Assembly (NCBI RefSeq): GCF_016107525.1
Contig: NZ_JABASR010000002.1
Coordinates: 124,001 to 188,000 of the forward strand
DNA: 64,000 bases
Direction of reading: 5' to 3'
From: Psychrobacter aquimaris
Lineage (GTDB): Bacteria > Pseudomonadota > Gammaproteobacteria > Pseudomonadales > Moraxellaceae
Translations under genes and position numbers: made by a program
Notes under the pieces: model-generated
What the model saw: only the letters and a program-made list of their open reading frames with translations
Database searches by the model: none
What the model was told of the DNA's origin: nothing
Shown here: piece after piece, positions 45,090 to 55,276 of the stretch
Numbering within the stretch: position 1 is the first letter of the stretch
Layout of the letters: every line of letters begins with the position of its first letter

Positions 45090-46211
45090 TTAAGCCTGCG
45101 TCGCCAGTTGCTGCGTGTATTTGGCGAGAGACTCGAGCTTGAGTAAAGCATCACCATTCTGAATGACTTTTTGTGCCCGACTAACACCATTAGGGTAATT
45201 GCTGGCAAGCCCTGAGGTATATATAGCCGCGCCTGCATTTAGTGCAATCATATCACGTGCTTTAAGGACAGCACGGTCTTGAGATTTTTCTCCTGATAGA
45301 GCCGCGCGAATTAGCTCAAGACTTTGCGCTGGAGAGTCTACATCGAGACCGATAAGGGTTTGTGACTCAATACCTGCATCTTCTGGCATCATCTCATAAA
45401 CGGATATCTCACCGTCTTTTAATTCAGCGACAGTGGTTGAGGTGGCAAGACTGATTTCGTCCAAGCCGTCTTTTGCACCAACGACCATGACATGACGTGC
45501 ACCCAAGTTTTTCATGACTTTAGCGATAGGCTCGCACAGCTGGGCGGTAAAGACACCAATCACCAGATTGGGTGTGCCAGCAGGGTTGGTTAATGGCCCT
45601 AAAATATTAAAGATGGTGCGCGCTTTGAGATCGCGGCGTACTGGATTGGCATAACGCATCGCACTGTGATGATTGGGCGCAAACAAAAAGCCAATACCTT
45701 GGTTTTCGATACATTCTTTAGATTGCTCAGGGGTAAGCGCTAAACTGATACCCGCTTGCTCAAGCAAATCTGAGCTACCAGATTTGGTGGAGACGCCGCG
45801 GTTACCATGTTTGGCTACTTGCGCACCAGCGGCGGCAGCAACCAACGCTGACGCAGTAGAAACATTAAATAGATTGGCACCATCACCGCCAGTTCCGACG
45901 ATATCGACTAAGTAATCACAGTTGGTTGGCTCAATATTGGCTGCTAACGCACGCATCGCACTGGCAGAAGCAGTAATCTCATCGATGGACTCACCTTTCA
46001 TACGCAGGCCAGTCAAAATAGCCCCCATCATGGCGTCGCTGCATCTGCCTTGCATGATAATCAGCATCACCTGATACATCTCATCAAACGTTAAATCAAT
46101 GTGCTGAAAGATTCGACCTAAGGCTGTCGTCAGTAGCTTGTGTGTGCCTTCATCAGACAGTTGGGCAATGTTATTTGGGGTAGGGCTTTCATTTGTTTTT
46201 GTTGTACTCAT
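45090..46211 (-). CDS. trpD: Anthranilate phosphoribosyltransferase TrpD
   Basis: Transfers phosphoribose from PRPP to anthranilate. The PRPP loop DIVGTGGDGANLFNVST (about residue 107), KHGNRGVSTKSGSSDLLE and the conserved Arg in HHSAMRYANPVRRDLKARTIFN-type segment are present. The 373 residues include about 30 extra at the N-terminus. AAGAGAG precedes the ATG. It lies 102 bp after trpG. That spacer contains a sequence (46292-46307) resembling half of the palindromic element seen at 9744 and 25215. Confidence 0.96.
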   Translation of the reverse strand: MSTTKTNESPTPNNIAQLSDEGTHKLLTTALGRIFQHIDLTFDEMYQVMLIIMQGRCSDAMMGAILTGLRMKGESIDEITASASAMRALAANIEPTNCDYLVDIVGTGGDGANLFNVSTASALVAAAAGAQVAKHGNRGVSTKSGSSDLLEQAGISLALTPEQSKECIENQGIGFLFAPNHHSAMRYANPVRRDLKARTIFNILGPLTNPAGTPNLVIGVFTAQLCEPIAKVMKNLGARHVMVVGAKDGLDEISLATSTTVAELKDGEISVYEMMPEDAGIESQTLIGLDVDSPAQSLELIRAALSGEKSQDRAVLKARDMIALNAGAAIYTSGLASNYPNGVSRAQKVIQNGDALLKLESLAKYTQQLATQA

Positions 46212-46313
46212 TATAATCTCTCTTAATATTTTTATACGTTAATTCTAAATTATCAACAGAATGGACTTTATTTTAATTATTGAAGGCTTTTTAGGACACG
46301 CCTTAATAAACTG

Positions 46314-46937
46314 TTAGCCGACTTGTGGTAGTTGATCTGAGTTTAGTGCTGACAACTGATGCTTCTGCAAAAAGTTATTGAGCAGCTGATAACCTGCTTC
46401 GCTTAAAATAGACTCAGGATGAAATTGCACCCCTTCTATCGCAAACGTTTTATGACGGATACCCATGATCTCTTCAATACTGCCATCACTGTTTTTTGTC
46501 CATGCGGTCAGCTCAAGACAGTCGGGCAGGCTGGTTTGATCAATGACAAGCGAATGATAGCGCGTGACTTGTACGGGATTAGGCAAGCCTGCAAAGACAC
46601 CTTGGTCAGTATGATAAACGGCGGATAATCGGCCGTGCATGACTTCGCCAGCCTTAACGACTTGTCCACCAAATGCTTGTCCAATTGCCTGATGCCCTAG
46701 GCAAATACCTAGTATCGGTATCACAACCTTAAAGGTCTCTATAGCTTCTAGAGAGATACCAGCTCGATCAGGATCGCAGGGACCAGGGCCAATGACGATC
46801 GCATCTGGCGCAAGGGTTCTAATATTTTCAATAGTGGTTTGATCGTTACGCCAGACGGTGATGTCCTGCTGTAATTCACCGAAGTACTGTACAATATTGT
46901 ATGTAAAGCTGTCGTAATTATCGATCATCAGAATCAT
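46314..46937 (-). CDS. trpG: Anthranilate synthase glutamine amidotransferase TrpG
   Basis: Releases ammonia from glutamine for anthranilate synthase (TrpE elsewhere in the genome), possibly shared with para-aminobenzoate synthase. Class I amidotransferase motifs: [27 protein letters not shown], the nucleophile Cys in [17 protein letters not shown], and the catalytic His-Glu in FHPESILSE. 207 residues. First gene of trpGDC, an order usual in pseudomonads and Moraxellaceae. Confidence 0.95.
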   Translation of the reverse strand: MILMIDNYDSFTYNIVQYFGELQQDITVWRNDQTTIENIRTLAPDAIVIGPGPCDPDRAGISLEAIETFKVVIPILGICLGHQAIGQAFGGQVVKAGEVMHGRLSAVYHTDQGVFAGLPNPVQVTRYHSLVIDQTSLPDCLELTAWTKNSDGSIEEIMGIRHKTFAIEGVQFHPESILSEAGYQLLNNFLQKHQLSALNSDQLPQVG

Positions 46938-47098
46938 TAGTTTTCTACTTAATTGAGTTCTACTTATGGAGATGGTTATATAGCGCCGTTATCTTACCAC
47001 TATTTTGCAGTCTATCAAATGTAGGGTACAAGCGATCCAAATGAGCGGTTAATAAAAATAAATTTTGCTTGTTGGATGGCATTCGTTAATATTTCAAA

Positions 47099-47115
47099 TG
47101 CACTAAAAAAGTACA
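47099..47115 (+). promoter_or_regulatory. NtrC-like site, imperfect
   Basis: TGCACTAAAAAAGTACA fits the GCAC-N7-GTGC pattern with one mismatch. Its centre is 42 bp (four helical turns) from the perfect site at 47142-47157. Confidence 0.45.
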
Positions 47116-47137
47116 TGATTTTTTATCCATATGTTTA

Positions 47138-47160
47138 TTACGCACTGATTTAGTGCGTAA
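47138..47160 (+). promoter_or_regulatory. NtrC-like enhancer site, perfect dyad
   Basis: TTACGCACT and AGTGCGTAA form a perfect 9-bp dyad with five bases between. The core GCAC-N7-GTGC is the NtrC pattern known from the E. coli glnA enhancer. It lies about 170 bp upstream of the sigma-54 promoter. Confidence 0.65.
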
Positions 47161-47308
47161 ATGCGTTGTTAATGACTATGCATGAATAATATGTGTGACA
47201 ACCATGATGGCAATCCTACTGTTGTAATAGTGCCAAAGGTGCTATAAGTTGCTGTAAATATTATTAATAAATATTTTTCAGCTTCTGTGGTGTGATCGTT
47301 ATAAAAAA

Positions 47309-47325
47309 CTGGCATAGCCTTTGCA
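47309..47325 (+). promoter_or_regulatory. Sigma-54 (-24/-12) promoter of glnA
   Basis: CTGGCATAGCCTTTGCA matches the sigma-54 consensus YTGGCACGRNNNTTGCW except at two positions, with the required GG/GC spacing. Transcription should begin near 47336. Confidence 0.75.
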
Positions 47326-47643
47326 CTATTATTGTTATGGTTATCTTTGGTGATAAAGTGGTTCAGCAATTATTATTAAGCAAGTGCCTGAAGAGTTCAG
47401 CACAATGAGTTATATGTTGTTAGAATAATATCGGAGCAAAATGCTGACGGGTCTTATCAATAACATAACTTAGATCGCTATCTTGACTAATAATATTGAC
47501 AGTGCTGATAATAAGCATAATATTGAACAGGCTTTTTAGCTTTAAACGCAGCGCTTACTGTTTTCAAACCAAAGATTTTAAACCAGCAGATTGCACTCAT
47601 AATTCAAATCGCAATAACCTAATCAACACAACGGAGACTATTT

Positions 47644-49053
47644 ATGTCGAACAAACTACTAGATCTTATCCAATCCTCTAATGCTAAATGGGTTGATTTT
47701 CGCTTCACTGATACACGTGGTAAAGAGCAACATATCAGCTTCCCAGCGCACAGCATTGATGAAGAAGTGATGGAAGATGGCAAAATGTTTGATGGCTCAT
47801 CTATTGCTGGTTGGAAAGGTATCGAAGCGTCAGATATGATCTTGCGTCCTGATCCAGAGACGGCTTTTCTTGACCCGTTCTTTGATTCACTTACCGTAGT
47901 CGTTACTTGCGATATTATCGAGCCATCAACGCTGCAAGGTTATGATCGTGACCCACGTTCTATTGCGCGCCGCGCCGAAGAGTACTTAAAGTCAACGGGC
48001 ATTGGTGATACTGCTTATTTTGGTCCTGAGCCTGAGTTCTTTATATTTGATGATGTTAAATGGTCAATTGATATGTCTGGCGTTAGCCACAAGATCACAG
48101 CCGAAGAAGCGGCATGGTCGACCAATAATGACTATGAGTGGGGCAACATGGGGCATCGTCCACGTGTTAAAGGCGCTTATTTCCCAGTACCACCAATCGA
48201 TAGCTCACAAGACATGCGCTCTGTGATGTGTGAGCGTCTAGAAGAAATCATCGGTGAAGGCTGTGTTGAAGTTCATCACCATGAAGTTGCGCCTTGCCAG
48301 TCAGAAATTGGTGTCGCTTTCAATACGCTAGTCAAAAAAGCAGATGAAGTACAACAGTTAAAGTATGTTGTGCATAATGTTGCGCATCAGTTTGGCAAAA
48401 CTGCTACCTTTATGCCAAAACCAATCGTTGGTGACAATGGTTCAGGCATGCACGTGCATATGTCAATCTCTAAAGATGGTGTCAATACTTTCTCAGGTGA
48501 TGAGTACGCTGGTTTGTCTGAAACGGCATTGTATTACATTGGTGGTATTATCAAGCATGCGCGTGCGTTGAATGCGATTACCAACCCATCGACTAATAGC
48601 TATAAGCGCCTAGTACCGCATTATGAAGCCCCTATCAAACTTGCGTACTCAGCGTCTAACCGCTCAGCATCTATCCGTATTCCACATGTTAGCAGCCCAA
48701 AAGCGGTACGTGTTGAAGCACGTTTCCCTGATCCAGCGGCCAACCCATACTTAACGTTTGCTGCGTTATTAATGGCGGGTCTTGATGGTATTCAAAATAA
48801 AATACATCCAGGTGAAGCTGCTGACAAAAACTTGTATGACCTACCTCCAGAAGAAGAAGCACTCATCCCAACTGTTGCGGAGAGCTTAGACGTTGCACTA
48901 CAAGCCTTGCGTGACGATCATGAGTTCTTGTTGAAAGGCGATGTATTTACCAAAGACATGTTAGAGGCGTTCATTACCTTGAAAGAAGAAGAAGTACAAC
49001 GTGTCAATGTAACCGTACATCCAGTTGAGTTTGACTTATACTACAGCTGCTAA
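47644..49053 (+). CDS. glnA: Glutamine synthetase, type I
   Basis: Makes glutamine from glutamate, ammonia and ATP. The 469-residue protein carries [18 protein letters not shown], the metal-site segments EPEFFIFDD and [20 protein letters not shown], and the adenylylation site [10 protein letters not shown] with Tyr398. This identifies the GSI-beta form switched by GlnE. GGAG lies seven bases before the ATG. Upstream sigma-54 and NtrC-like sites indicate nitrogen control. The antiporter-linked GadB in the window consumes glutamate, the substrate of this enzyme. Confidence 0.97.
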   Translation: MSNKLLDLIQSSNAKWVDFRFTDTRGKEQHISFPAHSIDEEVMEDGKMFDGSSIAGWKGIEASDMILRPDPETAFLDPFFDSLTVVVTCDIIEPSTLQGYDRDPRSIARRAEEYLKSTGIGDTAYFGPEPEFFIFDDVKWSIDMSGVSHKITAEEAAWSTNNDYEWGNMGHRPRVKGAYFPVPPIDSSQDMRSVMCERLEEIIGEGCVEVHHHEVAPCQSEIGVAFNTLVKKADEVQQLKYVVHNVAHQFGKTATFMPKPIVGDNGSGMHVHMSISKDGVNTFSGDEYAGLSETALYYIGGIIKHARALNAITNPSTNSYKRLVPHYEAPIKLAYSASNRSASIRIPHVSSPKAVRVEARFPDPAANPYLTFAALLMAGLDGIQNKIHPGEAADKNLYDLPPEEEALIPTVAESLDVALQALRDDHEFLLKGDVFTKDMLEAFITLKEEEVQRVNVTVHPVEFDLYYSC

Positions 49054-49090
49054 TTTATAGCTGATAGGCTCACAGCAAACTCAATTCATA

Positions 49091-49124
49091 AAACCAGTTA
49101 AGGAAATCTTAGCTGGTTTTTTTA
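49091..49124 (+). terminator. Terminator for glnA
   Basis: AACCAGTTAAG and CTTAGCTGGTT pair with one G-T wobble around five bases and are followed by seven T residues. Confidence 0.85.
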
Positions 49125-49251
49125 CGTCTCAATAATAATTTGCCAAATCAACAGATCTGTCTTCTTTGAAATTATTTCTGATTTAACGCCCAAAGTATCG
49201 CATAATAGATATTCATAATATTATATTAGGTATTCATTAGGTTGACTGACT

Positions 49252-50034
49252 ATGACTTCATTATCAAAACCGATTTTTTCAAAAAGTAAATTAGGGTTAG
49301 CACTGATTGCTGCTACGATGATTAGTATGGCAAGTCTCTACGCCCCTTCAGTGAATGCTGCGCCTATTTATAAAGTTATTGACGAAAAAACAGGTCAAGT
49401 CACCTTTACCGATCGCCCGCAAAATTATGAGCAGCAGGCAGGTAAAAAAATCAGCCAGACAGGTGTCATGACGAGAGAAAGTACCGTCAGCTCAAGCAAC
49501 AGTGATAATGCGAGTAGTCCGCCTCCGCCTAGCAGTGTTAATACTACTACACAAAATACTGCTGCTAAAAATAGCCCTGCTGCCAAACCAGCAATCAACT
49601 ACCAGCTTGCCATTACTGAACCCAGTGAAGAGCGCGCATATCGTCGTCCAGCACAAAATATCACTGTGAATGTGCAAGTGAAACCGGATTTACAAGCAGG
49701 TGATAGTGTCAGTATTTATTTGGATGGTAATGAAATCGCGCAAGGTCTCAGCGCCTCTGTTGCAACGGTAGATATTTTGCCAGGGTCGCACAAGATAAAA
49801 GCTGTGTTAAAAAATGAGAAAGGGCAGATACTAAAACAGGTTGAGCGTACAGTCTATGTGATTCAAAATACGCAAACATTGCAAAATAATAAGAAAATCG
49901 CACAACAGCTTCTAGCCTATCAGAACCTACCTTGGCATCAAAAAGTGCTGTTAAAAATGCGCCAAAAAGACAGTAATCTACAAAAAGCACAGAGCAGTAA
50001 GCCTGTGACTAATGACGCTTTTACCAAAAAATAG
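49252..50034 (+). CDS. Secreted DUF4124-domain protein
   Basis: Periplasmic protein of unknown function. A signal peptide (MTSLSKPIFSKSKLGLALIA start) ends SVNAAPIY near residue 37. The DUF4124 core IYKVIDEKTGQVTFTDRP follows at about 38-55. After a Ser/Asn/Pro-rich linker comes an Ig-like beta domain (about 122-205: LAITEPSEERAYRRPAQNI, then a DILPGSHKIKAVLKNEKG turn). The C-terminus is basic. DUF4124 genes commonly follow glnA in this group; the reason is unknown. It has its own terminator. Confidence 0.82.
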   Translation: MTSLSKPIFSKSKLGLALIAATMISMASLYAPSVNAAPIYKVIDEKTGQVTFTDRPQNYEQQAGKKISQTGVMTRESTVSSSNSDNASSPPPPSSVNTTTQNTAAKNSPAAKPAINYQLAITEPSEERAYRRPAQNITVNVQVKPDLQAGDSVSIYLDGNEIAQGLSASVATVDILPGSHKIKAVLKNEKGQILKQVERTVYVIQNTQTLQNNKKIAQQLLAYQNLPWHQKVLLKMRQKDSNLQKAQSSKPVTNDAFTKK

Positions 50035-50104
50035 CGTAGCTTAGTCATTATATTTAGTCATTAAATATAATGTTGTTTTTAAATGATTTGGTCTTTAGGC
50101 ATTA

Positions 50105-50147
50105 AAAAGAGGGGCAGTCACTGTGATAAGTGACGGCTCCTCTTTTT
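50105..50147 (+). terminator. Terminator after the DUF4124 gene
   Basis: AAAGAGG-GC-GTCAC and GTGAC-GC-CCTCTTT pair with a few bulges around eight bases and are followed by TTTTTG. Confidence 0.75.
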
Positions 50148-50233
50148 GTTTAGCTATTTATTCTTCGGCGCTATTACAGTATAAGTTGATCAAACCATGT
50201 TTTAACCAACCTATACTGGCAAACTTAGCTCAA

Positions 50234-50950
50234 TTATTTAGTCAATTCAATCGTACCATTAGCAGTCACTGAGATAGTACTATTGCCAGATTCAAAACTT
50301 TGGCTAGGTACTGATTCATCTGCTGCACCTGCTTTCATACTCATGGCGCTAAACATCGGACGTGGGTAGTTGCTACCTGTATTTAGACTCACATTGACCA
50401 CACGATAGCCACGAGCATCCCAAGCGCGTGTTAGGTTTTTGGCTTGTTGCTGAAAGGCACGAGAAGCATTGGTCATCAGCTTTTGCTCTAGTGCATCTTT
50501 CTTGGTATCTGAGACACCAAAGTTCAGATTGTCCATCACCAACGTTTCTTGTAGATCGGCGATGAGCTGGCTTGTTGCTGCAAAATCGGTGCTCTTTAAA
50601 TCGATGTTTGCTTGTCCTGTCCAGCCAATGATTTTGTCGTTTTTATCATAGCGAGGGTAGGTGCGTTGTTGTCCAGTGCTCACGGTAACAGTTGGATAGC
50701 GCTTAGCAATTTTCATGGCATTATTAATTGAGGTATTGAGCGTTGTCGCTAGAGTTTTAGAATCCGTTGCCTGTGCTTTTTTGTATAAACTGGCTCGTAC
50801 TTCATCATTTTGGATTTCTTCTTTTACTTCTGTCTGAAAAGTAAGCTGGTCGTAGCCAGTGGGTTCTGCATGTGCACTGCCCATCATAGCTGTGAGTAGA
50901 AATGCAGTGCCAGTCGTTAGAGCCGCTTTATTAAGTAGAGTAGTTTTCAC
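50234..50950 (-). CDS. Periplasmic SIMPL-domain (DUF541) protein
   Basis: Exported protein of unknown biochemical role; SIMPL proteins include oxidative-stress and cell-surface proteins. A signal peptide ends MGSAHAEP (about residue 28). The SIMPL fold covers the rest: EIQNDEVRASLYKKAQ, ALATTLNTSINNAMKIAK-like helix, TGQANIDLKSTDFAA and a conserved central GVSDTKKDALEQKLM helix. It ends in ISVTANGTIELTK. 238 residues. Convergent with the DUF4124 gene and divergent from the 4.5S RNA gene. Confidence 0.82.
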   Translation of the reverse strand: MKTTLLNKAALTTGTAFLLTAMMGSAHAEPTGYDQLTFQTEVKEEIQNDEVRASLYKKAQATDSKTLATTLNTSINNAMKIAKRYPTVTVSTGQQRTYPRYDKNDKIIGWTGQANIDLKSTDFAATSQLIADLQETLVMDNLNFGVSDTKKDALEQKLMTNASRAFQQQAKNLTRAWDARGYRVVNVSLNTGSNYPRPMFSAMSMKAGAADESVPSQSFESGNSTISVTANGTIELTK

Positions 50951-51172
50951 AATAATCTCCTAAGTGAGTTATATCAATGGTATTTAGATGAGCCATACAA
51001 TAGGTAAGGCTCGCCTTTATATGAGAAGCTGTCCATTTTAGTTATTAGTTGATACCGAGTATGCTCAGCTTCCTTGACTAAAATAGCAAAATTTAGCAGG
51101 GTTGCTGTGAGAATTTTGTCACCTAAGTTACAGAGTGTTTTTGCTATACAACAAAGAGTTTTGCGATAGGGG

Positions 51173-51200
51173 TTGTAATATTTTAAAATTCTTGTATAAT
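51173..51200 (+). promoter_or_regulatory. Promoter of the 4.5S RNA gene
   Basis: TTGTAA (51173-51178) and a perfect TATAAT (51195-51200), spaced by 16 bp, end 7-8 bp before the RNA's 5' end. Confidence 0.75.
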
Positions 51201-51207
51201 TTGCAAC

Positions 51208-51318
<111 letters not shown>

Positions 51319-51381
51319 TTTTTTTGCCTAAAATTTGATGACTGTTTTGATATTTAATCAGAAATTCTCGTTTGATATATT

Positions 51382-51410
51382 AAGCCCTTAATTATAAAGG
51401 GCTTTTTTTT
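51382..51410 (+). terminator. Second terminator downstream of ffs
   Basis: AAGCCCTT and AAGGGCTT pair around seven bases and are followed by eight T. It sits about 65 bp beyond the ffs 3' end and probably backs up its terminator. Confidence 0.8.
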
Positions 51411-51510
51411 GGCCTTTGTTTTGTCCGATTTTGACCTTTGGTTGATTAATATGAGTTAAAATACAATGTATTAACTTTTATTAACATTCTGGACACTTTA
51501 GGGTTTTCTT

Positions 51511-52107
51511 ATGAAGATGTTTGTTTGGTTGTTCATTGCCTTCGTGCTACTAGTGATTGTATTTGGCGTATCTATATTTAATAAGTTGGTACGCGCTCGC
51601 AACCAAGCGAAAAATGGTTTTGCTCAAATCGATGTACAACTGAAGCGCCGTCATGATTTGATTCCAAATTTGGTCGAAACCGCTAAACGCTATCTAACGC
51701 ATGAAGAAGAGACGCTGACCCGTGTGATTAGCGCGCGTAATCACGCCCAAAGCTTGCAAGATTCCAATATACATCAGCCAGACTCGCTTGAGCATATGGC
51801 GCTATTTGCCAAAGCTGAGAGTATGCTGTCTAAAGCGTTAGGGCAGTTCTCAGCGGTTGTGGAGGCTTACCCTGAGCTAAAAGCGGACAGTATGATTAAA
51901 GAGTTGATGGATGAGTTGACCAATACTGAGAACCGCATTGGCTTTGCCCGTCAGCATTACAATGACAGCGTGATGTTTTACAACAATGACCGCGAGGTAT
52001 TTCCCAATAATCTTATTAGTACGACTTTTGGCTTTCGCCCGTTAAGCCCGCTAGTGTTTGAAGACAGAAAGGTGATCGCTCAAGCACCTGTCGTCAATAT
52101 GGGATGA
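51511..52107 (+). CDS. lemA: LemA family protein
   Basis: Membrane-anchored coiled-coil protein that recurs next to M48 proteases; its exact role is unsettled. The single N-terminal helix (MKMFVWLFIAFVLLVIVFGV) is followed by the signature RNQAKNGFAQIDVQLKRRHDLIPNLVETAKRY, and later AYPELKAD and ENRIGFARQHYNDSVMFYNN. 198 residues, typical length. The M48 protease gene starts 58 bp downstream and the two should form an operon. Confidence 0.94.
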   Translation: MKMFVWLFIAFVLLVIVFGVSIFNKLVRARNQAKNGFAQIDVQLKRRHDLIPNLVETAKRYLTHEEETLTRVISARNHAQSLQDSNIHQPDSLEHMALFAKAESMLSKALGQFSAVVEAYPELKADSMIKELMDELTNTENRIGFARQHYNDSVMFYNNDREVFPNNLISTTFGFRPLSPLVFEDRKVIAQAPVVNMG

Positions 52108-52165
52108 TATTTAATTATATTCATATGTTCAGATGCGTTTAGCTATTTTTAAGTCAGGCATATAG

Positions 52166-55100
52166 ATGGATTTTTTTGGTGAACAGCGCACCCGTACTCA
52201 GCGAAGTCTGTTGCTCTATGGGCTATTTTTTCTCATTGTCTTTGCCCATCTGGCAGTAGCGCTGGGTATCATGGCGCTACTGCTGACGATATTTACTGGT
52301 GGCATTTATCATTGGGTGTTAATACTGGTTGCTATCTGGACAATTAGCAGCTTTGTGATCGGTAGTTTTTTAGAGTACAGGCGTTTAGAAGCGGGTGGTC
52401 GTGCTATTGCTCAGCGTGTGGGCGCCATTCGGCTATTTATTGACCACAGCCAAGATGCGTGGGAGCATAGTCAAGGGGTTGCTCATCAGCATGAGCCTGT
52501 ACCAAAGGTTCGGTTTAGCGCCCGTCATATCGCCGTGCGTGATGAGCGAGATTTTCCGCCTGTCTACCGTCGTTACTATGAGATTGCCCAGCAGCTATCC
52601 ATTGCTTCAGGTTTACGTATGCCAATTCTCTATGTGCTACCTAATGAGCAAGGCATTAACGGCTTCGTCGCTGGTCGTCATAGTCAAGATATGGTGTTGG
52701 TCGTCACTCAAGGCGCACTTGATAAACTGTCTGATGAGGCGCTATACGGACTCATTGGCCATGAATATGGTCATATCTTGCATGGTGATGCGACATTCAA
52801 TTTGCAGCTGATGGTGGTATTAGCAGGCTTACAAATATTGTATGACTGGAGTGATTCTATTAATAGTTTTGGCGCTGCTCATCAACGCAGTCATCAGAAT
52901 AGCCATAATAATTATTTTGATAATGCAGTCAATCAACGCAATCTCTTGTCACAAAGAGCAGTCGATAGCCATGCGCGTAGCACTGAAGCTCAAACCGCCA
53001 ACTTCACCACCCATAGTGAATGGGTAAGCTATTGGCATTCTCAAGCTTACAATCAGTTTCACAGCCCGTCAAAAAGCCAGCAATCATCAGCACAGAGTCA
53101 GTCGCAGTGGCTGCAAAATACTGCTAAGCTTGATAGTCAGGCACCGCGAAGTGTGTGGACACTCCTAGTGCATGGTTTAAGCTTCTCAAGTATGGCCAGT
53201 GCTCAGTTAATTAAGCATAGCTTTAATCGCCAGCGTGAATTGCTTGCCGATGCCACCAGCGTGCAGCTGACACGCTCACCTGCCATTATGGCAACACTGA
53301 AAGCCATTCATCAAGATTCGCTTGGTTCGCGCTTAACCAGTATCGCCGATGTCAATGGCCTTAGTCACTTCTTCTTTGCTAGTAGTGGTGCTGATTTAGG
53401 TGACGTCTCTTGGTTTGCCACCCATCCGAGCTTGGCTGAGCGAATGAGTGCCATCAATGCCAACGCTTATCATGATTTTGCTGTGCAAGTGGCTAAAGAA
53501 AAACGCATAAATCAACAAAAAATAAAAGAGATATATGAGCAGCGCCGATTAGGGGATTGGGGTGCAATAAAAGCAAATAGCCTAAGCAAAAATAAACAAG
53601 AAAAAAACACCCAATCATTAATATTTGAAACTCAATCAACGTTAAATACAAATCAAAGCGATATTAATCAAAACAATCATTCAATTGATAAAAGCATTAC
53701 TAGTAACTGCCATGATGTTATCAACAAAGAAGTCGCTGCTTTTCCTACTGATGAAAGAAAAAACAAATTGGACTCGGATAAGGGACTGGAGTTTGCTATC
53801 GAGCAAGATGTCGTGGTCGATGGACGTTTACAGGTTCAAGTACAAGATATCGGTATTCATCCGTTGCTCAAGCCATGGCAAGCAAAACCTGATAGCGATT
53901 TGCCATCGGATACATTGATTGGTATCGATGATATACAAAAAGTTTCACTGCCGCAGTATATACTCAATCACAGTTATCACCCGCTAGGGTCGCAAGCTCT
54001 GATTGAAGCAGTGCTGCTATGCCATCAAGGTCGCATCTTATCAACGACTGAGAGTTATGACTTAACCGATATGTGGCTTGGACTTGCTAATGATAAAACG
54101 TCTGCGGCTGAAATCGATAATAATCCTAGAGCTAATATTAGCAGCAACATGCAAATTTTATCGCATACACTAGATCATAAATTATTGGAGGCAGTGGCAC
54201 GTCTGGATCGGCGTTTAGACAGTGCATTGATTACGTTGGCGGTAAAGAAACTGAGTCAGCATGACCTATCAGAAACTGCTATCAATGAATTACATTCAAA
54301 GTATGAAGCCAGTCATCGTAGTCAAGACCATCAACATTATGTGCAGCAAAAAAAGTGTCGCACAATGCTGATGCGCTATCAAAAAGGTATCATTGAGCTA
54401 TTTGAAAACTACCTGATGGCGGATTTAAGTCAGAATTTCGCTGATAACATAGCCAGCCATGATGGTTCTATCGATAAACCTATATCAGTATCAACGCACT
54501 CAGGAAATATCGACTCTCGTTTGCCATCGATTTTATCATTATGGCAAGCGCTACAGCTGCAGCAATTATTACCTATACTTTCTACTGTATTAAACGAGAA
54601 ACAGGGGCATGTTCAGCCTCAGCTATTATGGCTATGGCAGCAAACATTACAAGCTGGTAGGGATAATGTTTATGCTCAGCTTGACCCTTCAGGACAGGTA
54701 TTTAATGGTCTCGATGTTGCGAAGCAAACCATGCTTAGTTTATTGGCTTATCGCTTATCAAAAGATGTTAAGGGTCAGGTCGTATCAGCACTAGACAGCT
54801 CAGTACATATTTCAGCGCTAAGCTATAATAATGACAGTGTTGCTCACTATATCGTAGATTTGCGGCGTCATGCACGTTTGATCGATATTGACTTAGCGGC
54901 CGTTAGTGACGCGAATTTGCAATGGCTACTATTGACTGCGCAAAATATAAACAGTATCCAGTTATTAGCAGTGATAGAAGCGGTGCCTATTTTTATAGCG
55001 CCTGCCAGTCAGTCTTCTGCATCAGAAGCCAAATGTAATGATAATTATAGACAGAGGCAACAGGGCGGCGATCAAATAGATTATAATGCTCATAGACAGG

Positions 55101-55276
55101 ACGGCAACGCAGATAACGAGGGCAATGACAGTCATTCTTATGATTATCATACTTACCGGCAATGGCTGAGTACATTGCATACGGTGATGTTACACGATAC
55201 GATAGTCAGTCAAGATGAATATGACTGCTTATCCATGCTCGCCAATCATTGGTTAGGCGTTCGGCAGCTTTTTTGA
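52166..55276 (+). CDS. Very large HtpX-like M48 metalloprotease
   Basis: Predicted membrane zinc protease. Two N-terminal helices (about 15-70) are followed by an M48 domain: LYVLPNEQGINGFVAG, then GLIGHEYGHILHGDATF with zinc ligands His199 and His203 and catalytic Glu200. The third ligand is Glu358 in FNRQRELLADATSVQ, and HPSLAERM follows. The loop between them holds an insertion of about 100 polar residues. From about 450 to 1036 the chain has no domain I recognise, being polar with Gln/His/Asp-rich linkers and helical blocks. Ordinary HtpX is about 290 residues, so more than two thirds is extra. It pairs with lemA upstream. Confidence 0.88.
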   Translation: MDFFGEQRTRTQRSLLLYGLFFLIVFAHLAVALGIMALLLTIFTGGIYHWVLILVAIWTISSFVIGSFLEYRRLEAGGRAIAQRVGAIRLFIDHSQDAWEHSQGVAHQHEPVPKVRFSARHIAVRDERDFPPVYRRYYEIAQQLSIASGLRMPILYVLPNEQGINGFVAGRHSQDMVLVVTQGALDKLSDEALYGLIGHEYGHILHGDATFNLQLMVVLAGLQILYDWSDSINSFGAAHQRSHQNSHNNYFDNAVNQRNLLSQRAVDSHARSTEAQTANFTTHSEWVSYWHSQAYNQFHSPSKSQQSSAQSQSQWLQNTAKLDSQAPRSVWTLLVHGLSFSSMASAQLIKHSFNRQRELLADATSVQLTRSPAIMATLKAIHQDSLGSRLTSIADVNGLSHFFFASSGADLGDVSWFATHPSLAERMSAINANAYHDFAVQVAKEKRINQQKIKEIYEQRRLGDWGAIKANSLSKNKQEKNTQSLIFETQSTLNTNQSDINQNNHSIDKSITSNCHDVINKEVAAFPTDERKNKLDSDKGLEFAIEQDVVVDGRLQVQVQDIGIHPLLKPWQAKPDSDLPSDTLIGIDDIQKVSLPQYILNHSYHPLGSQALIEAVLLCHQGRILSTTESYDLTDMWLGLANDKTSAAEIDNNPRANISSNMQILSHTLDHKLLEAVARLDRRLDSALITLAVKKLSQHDLSETAINELHSKYEASHRSQDHQHYVQQKKCRTMLMRYQKGIIELFENYLMADLSQNFADNIASHDGSIDKPISVSTHSGNIDSRLPSILSLWQALQLQQLLPILSTVLNEKQGHVQPQLLWLWQQTLQAGRDNVYAQLDPSGQVFNGLDVAKQTMLSLLAYRLSKDVKGQVVSALDSSVHISALSYNNDSVAHYIVDLRRHARLIDIDLAAVSDANLQWLLLTAQNINSIQLLAVIEAVPIFIAPASQSSASEAKCNDNYRQRQQGGDQIDYNAHRQDGNADNEGNDSHSYDYHTYRQWLSTLHTVMLHDTIVSQDEYDCLSMLANHWLGVRQLF

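Larger units (their letters stand above)
46938..47643. other. Long trpG-glnA intergenic region
   Basis: About 700 bp between divergent genes. It holds two NtrC-like dyads and a sigma-54 promoter (listed separately) and then an untranslated glnA leader of about 300 nt. A 66-codon minus-strand frame (47169-47369) overlaps the promoter and looks spurious. I see no other gene; the leader could carry further control. Confidence 0.55.

Noticed and set aside
46292..46307. Third copy of the palindromic element between trpG and trpD
   Set aside because: Only one arm (AGGACACGCCTTAA) is recognisable, with mismatches, so it is mentioned but not listed as a copy.
47169..47369. 66-codon minus-strand frame upstream of glnA
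   Set aside because: It overlaps the sigma-54 promoter, has no ribosome site and an unstructured composition.
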